Below, piece after piece: positions 5,612-6,478 of a DNA stretch of 6,478 nt. A program made the position numbers and the translations under genes. The stretch is taken from assembly GCA_900556545.1 (NCBI GenBank), contig USPE01000108.1, forward strand, positions 1-6,478. Direction: 5' to 3'. How positions within the stretch are numbered: position 1 is the stretch's first letter; each line of letters begins with the position of its first letter. The stretch comes from an uncultured Peptococcaceae bacterium. GTDB lineage: Bacteria; Bacillota; Peptococcia; Peptococcales; Peptococcaceae. The notes beneath the pieces are model-generated. The model was not told where the DNA came from, ran no database searches, and saw only the letters and a program-made list of their open reading frames with translations.

Positions 5612-5661
5612 TGTGAGCAAAATTTAAGGAAAATGTAAGTTTATTGTCAGCTGTTTGTAAG
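5612..5661 (+). promoter_or_regulatory. five-copy 11-base-period direct repeat, probable response-regulator binding array
   Basis: Hexamers TGTGAG (5612-5617), TTTAAG (5623-5628), TGTAAG (5634-5639), TGTCAG (5645-5650) and TGTAAG (5656-5661) are each separated by exactly five bases. The consensus is T-G/T-T-n-A-G. An 11-base period puts every copy on the same face of the helix, the arrangement bound head-to-tail by OmpR/PhoB/VanR-type winged-helix regulators. Neighbouring hexamers in phase on either side (TCATGC at 5601, TTGTTT at 5667) do not match well, so the array has clear ends. It lies between two divergent promoters and beside an OmpR-family regulator gene. That this regulator is the one that binds is inferred. 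Confidence 0.7.
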
Positions 5662-5689
5662 ACCTGTTGTTTATGATATTTGCAGAAGT

Positions 5690-5698
5690 TGATACATT
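5690..5698 (+). promoter_or_regulatory. extended -10 promoter candidate for the ABC transporter
   Basis: TG-A-TACATT (5690-5698) fits an extended -10 element. There is no recognisable -35 at 16-18 bases, which suits a promoter needing an activator; the repeat array ends about 30 bases upstream. An alternative -10 is TATGAT (5672-5677), which would place the last repeats over the -35 region. The leader would be about 65 bases and includes a small CAGCC/GGCTG hairpin (5718-5740). Confidence 0.4.
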
Positions 5699-5768
5699 GA
5701 AGAAATAATGAAATAGACAGCCCGGTTTGTTTTCAGGCTGCGGCGGTGGAATAAAAGGAGTGACTGGG

Positions 5769-6478
5769 ATGGATACAGTGGTACAGACACAGGATTTGAC
5801 CAAACGATACGGCAGAACGGACAGGGTTCGCCAATTAAATGTAAAGGTGCCGGAAGGGGTTATTTATGGTTTTTTGGGACCGAACGGGGCGGGTAAATCT
5901 ACTACGTTAAAGATGTTGCTGGGCCTGGTACGGCCAACAGCAGGTGAGATTGAACTGTTTGGGCAGAATGTCAACAGTGCCAATCGGCTGCAGATTTTAC
6001 GGCAAGTAGGTTCGTTGATTGAATCGCCCAGCTATTATGGGCATCTAAGCGGTGAGGAAAATCTTCGTATTCTGCAAAAGATGCGGCAGATTCCGGAACG
6101 GAATGTACAGGAGGTACTTAAAATTGTACGGTTGGAAGCCCATCGGGATAAAAAGGTCAGCCATTATTCATTGGGGATGAAACAGCGGTTGGGTCTGGCC
6201 GGCGCATTGTTGGCCTTTCCCCGGCTGTTGATTTTGGATGAACCAACCAATGGCCTGGATCCGGCCGGTATACAGGAGATGCGGGAATTGATCTGCTCTT
6301 TGCCGGAACGGTATGATATGACAGTGCTGATTTCCAGTCATTTGCTCAGTGAGATCGACCAGATGGCTAATGTGGTGGGGATTATCCGCGATGGTGAGAT
6401 GATTTTTCAGGATCGGCTGGAGCGGCTGCATGCAAAGGGTCAAAAACAGTTGGCTTTGCGCACTGACGATAATCTGCG
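5769..6478 (+). CDS. BcrA/LanF-type ABC transporter ATP-binding protein, 3' end outside window
   Basis: 236 codons are visible and open to the window edge. ATP-binding motifs in order: Walker A GPNGAGKST (37-45), signature YSLGMKQRLGLAGAL (133-147), Walker B LLILDEPTNGLDP (Asp157, Glu158), and the switch histidine in ISSHLLSEID (His191). The stretch IESPSYYGHLSGEENLRI, between Walker A and the signature, is typical of the BcrA/lantibiotic-immunity (LanF) subfamily, whose members pair with small permeases to remove bacitracin, lantibiotics or similar peptides from the membrane. The start at 5769 has AAAAGGAG at 5753-5760 with an 8-base gap. It diverges from the regulator/kinase operon and shares the control region with the 11-base repeat array. 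The membrane subunits are expected downstream, outside the window. Substrate specificity cannot be read from the ATPase. Confidence 0.9.
   Translation, partial: MDTVVQTQDLTKRYGRTDRVRQLNVKVPEGVIYGFLGPNGAGKSTTLKMLLGLVRPTAGEIELFGQNVNSANRLQILRQVGSLIESPSYYGHLSGEENLRILQKMRQIPERNVQEVLKIVRLEAHRDKKVSHYSLGMKQRLGLAGALLAFPRLLILDEPTNGLDPAGIQEMRELICSLPERYDMTVLISSHLLSEIDQMANVVGIIRDGEMIFQDRLERLHAKGQKQLALRTDDNL

Noticed and set aside
6168..6443. A 91-codon open frame on the - strand near the window end
   Set aside because: It is antisense to the ABC ATPase from its signature motif onward, and it shows no motif of its own.

Overview
The window looks like chromosomal DNA from a Bacillota-type bacterium, probably an anaerobic clostridial or negativicute lineage. 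This rests on strong AAGGAG-type ribosome binding sites, tightly packed operons, a split ThrE-type exporter, a NimA-like flavoprotein and a BcrA/LanF-type ABC ATPase beside a two-component system. The genus cannot be resolved from sequence alone. No rRNA, tRNA, CRISPR array, transposase or integrase was seen.

Layout, left to right. (1) Bases 1-108 are the C-terminal end of a CBS-domain protein, closed by a rho-independent terminator at 129-177. (2) Bases 253-2648 on the + strand form one compact four-gene operon. It holds the two halves of a ThrE-type threonine/serine exporter (YjjP-like, then YjjB-like), a small ferritin-like diiron protein, and a soluble histidine kinase with no sensor domain. 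Gaps are 1, 15 and 1 bases. An extended -10 promoter lies at 221-229, and a long hairpin at 2742-2791 can end transcription from both sides. (3) On the - strand, 2901-3374 is a pyridoxamine-phosphate-oxidase-fold (NimA-like) flavoprotein with its own promoter. (4) Also on the - strand, 3489-5562 is a two-component system: a membrane sensor kinase (453 aa) preceded by an OmpR-family response regulator with a 4-base ATGA overlap. The response regulator is frameshifted near its N-terminus. (5) On the + strand, diverging from it, is the start of a BcrA/LanF-type ABC ATPase (5769 to the window end).

The most notable non-coding signal is in the divergent intergenic region. Five hexamers (TGTGAG, TTTAAG, TGTAAG, TGTCAG, TGTAAG) are spaced by exactly five bases each (5612-5661), an 11-base period typical of tandem binding sites of OmpR/PhoB-family regulators. 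The array sits between a TATAAT-type promoter for the regulator/kinase pair and an extended -10 promoter for the transporter. The likely circuit is: the kinase senses a cell-envelope agent such as an antimicrobial peptide, the regulator binds the array, and the transporter is induced. Here the regulator's reading frame is broken, so the circuit may be decaying, switched by slippage, or affected by a sequencing error. The ferritin-like protein coupled to a sensorless kinase in the left operon is a second unusual arrangement; a shared signalling role is only a hypothesis.
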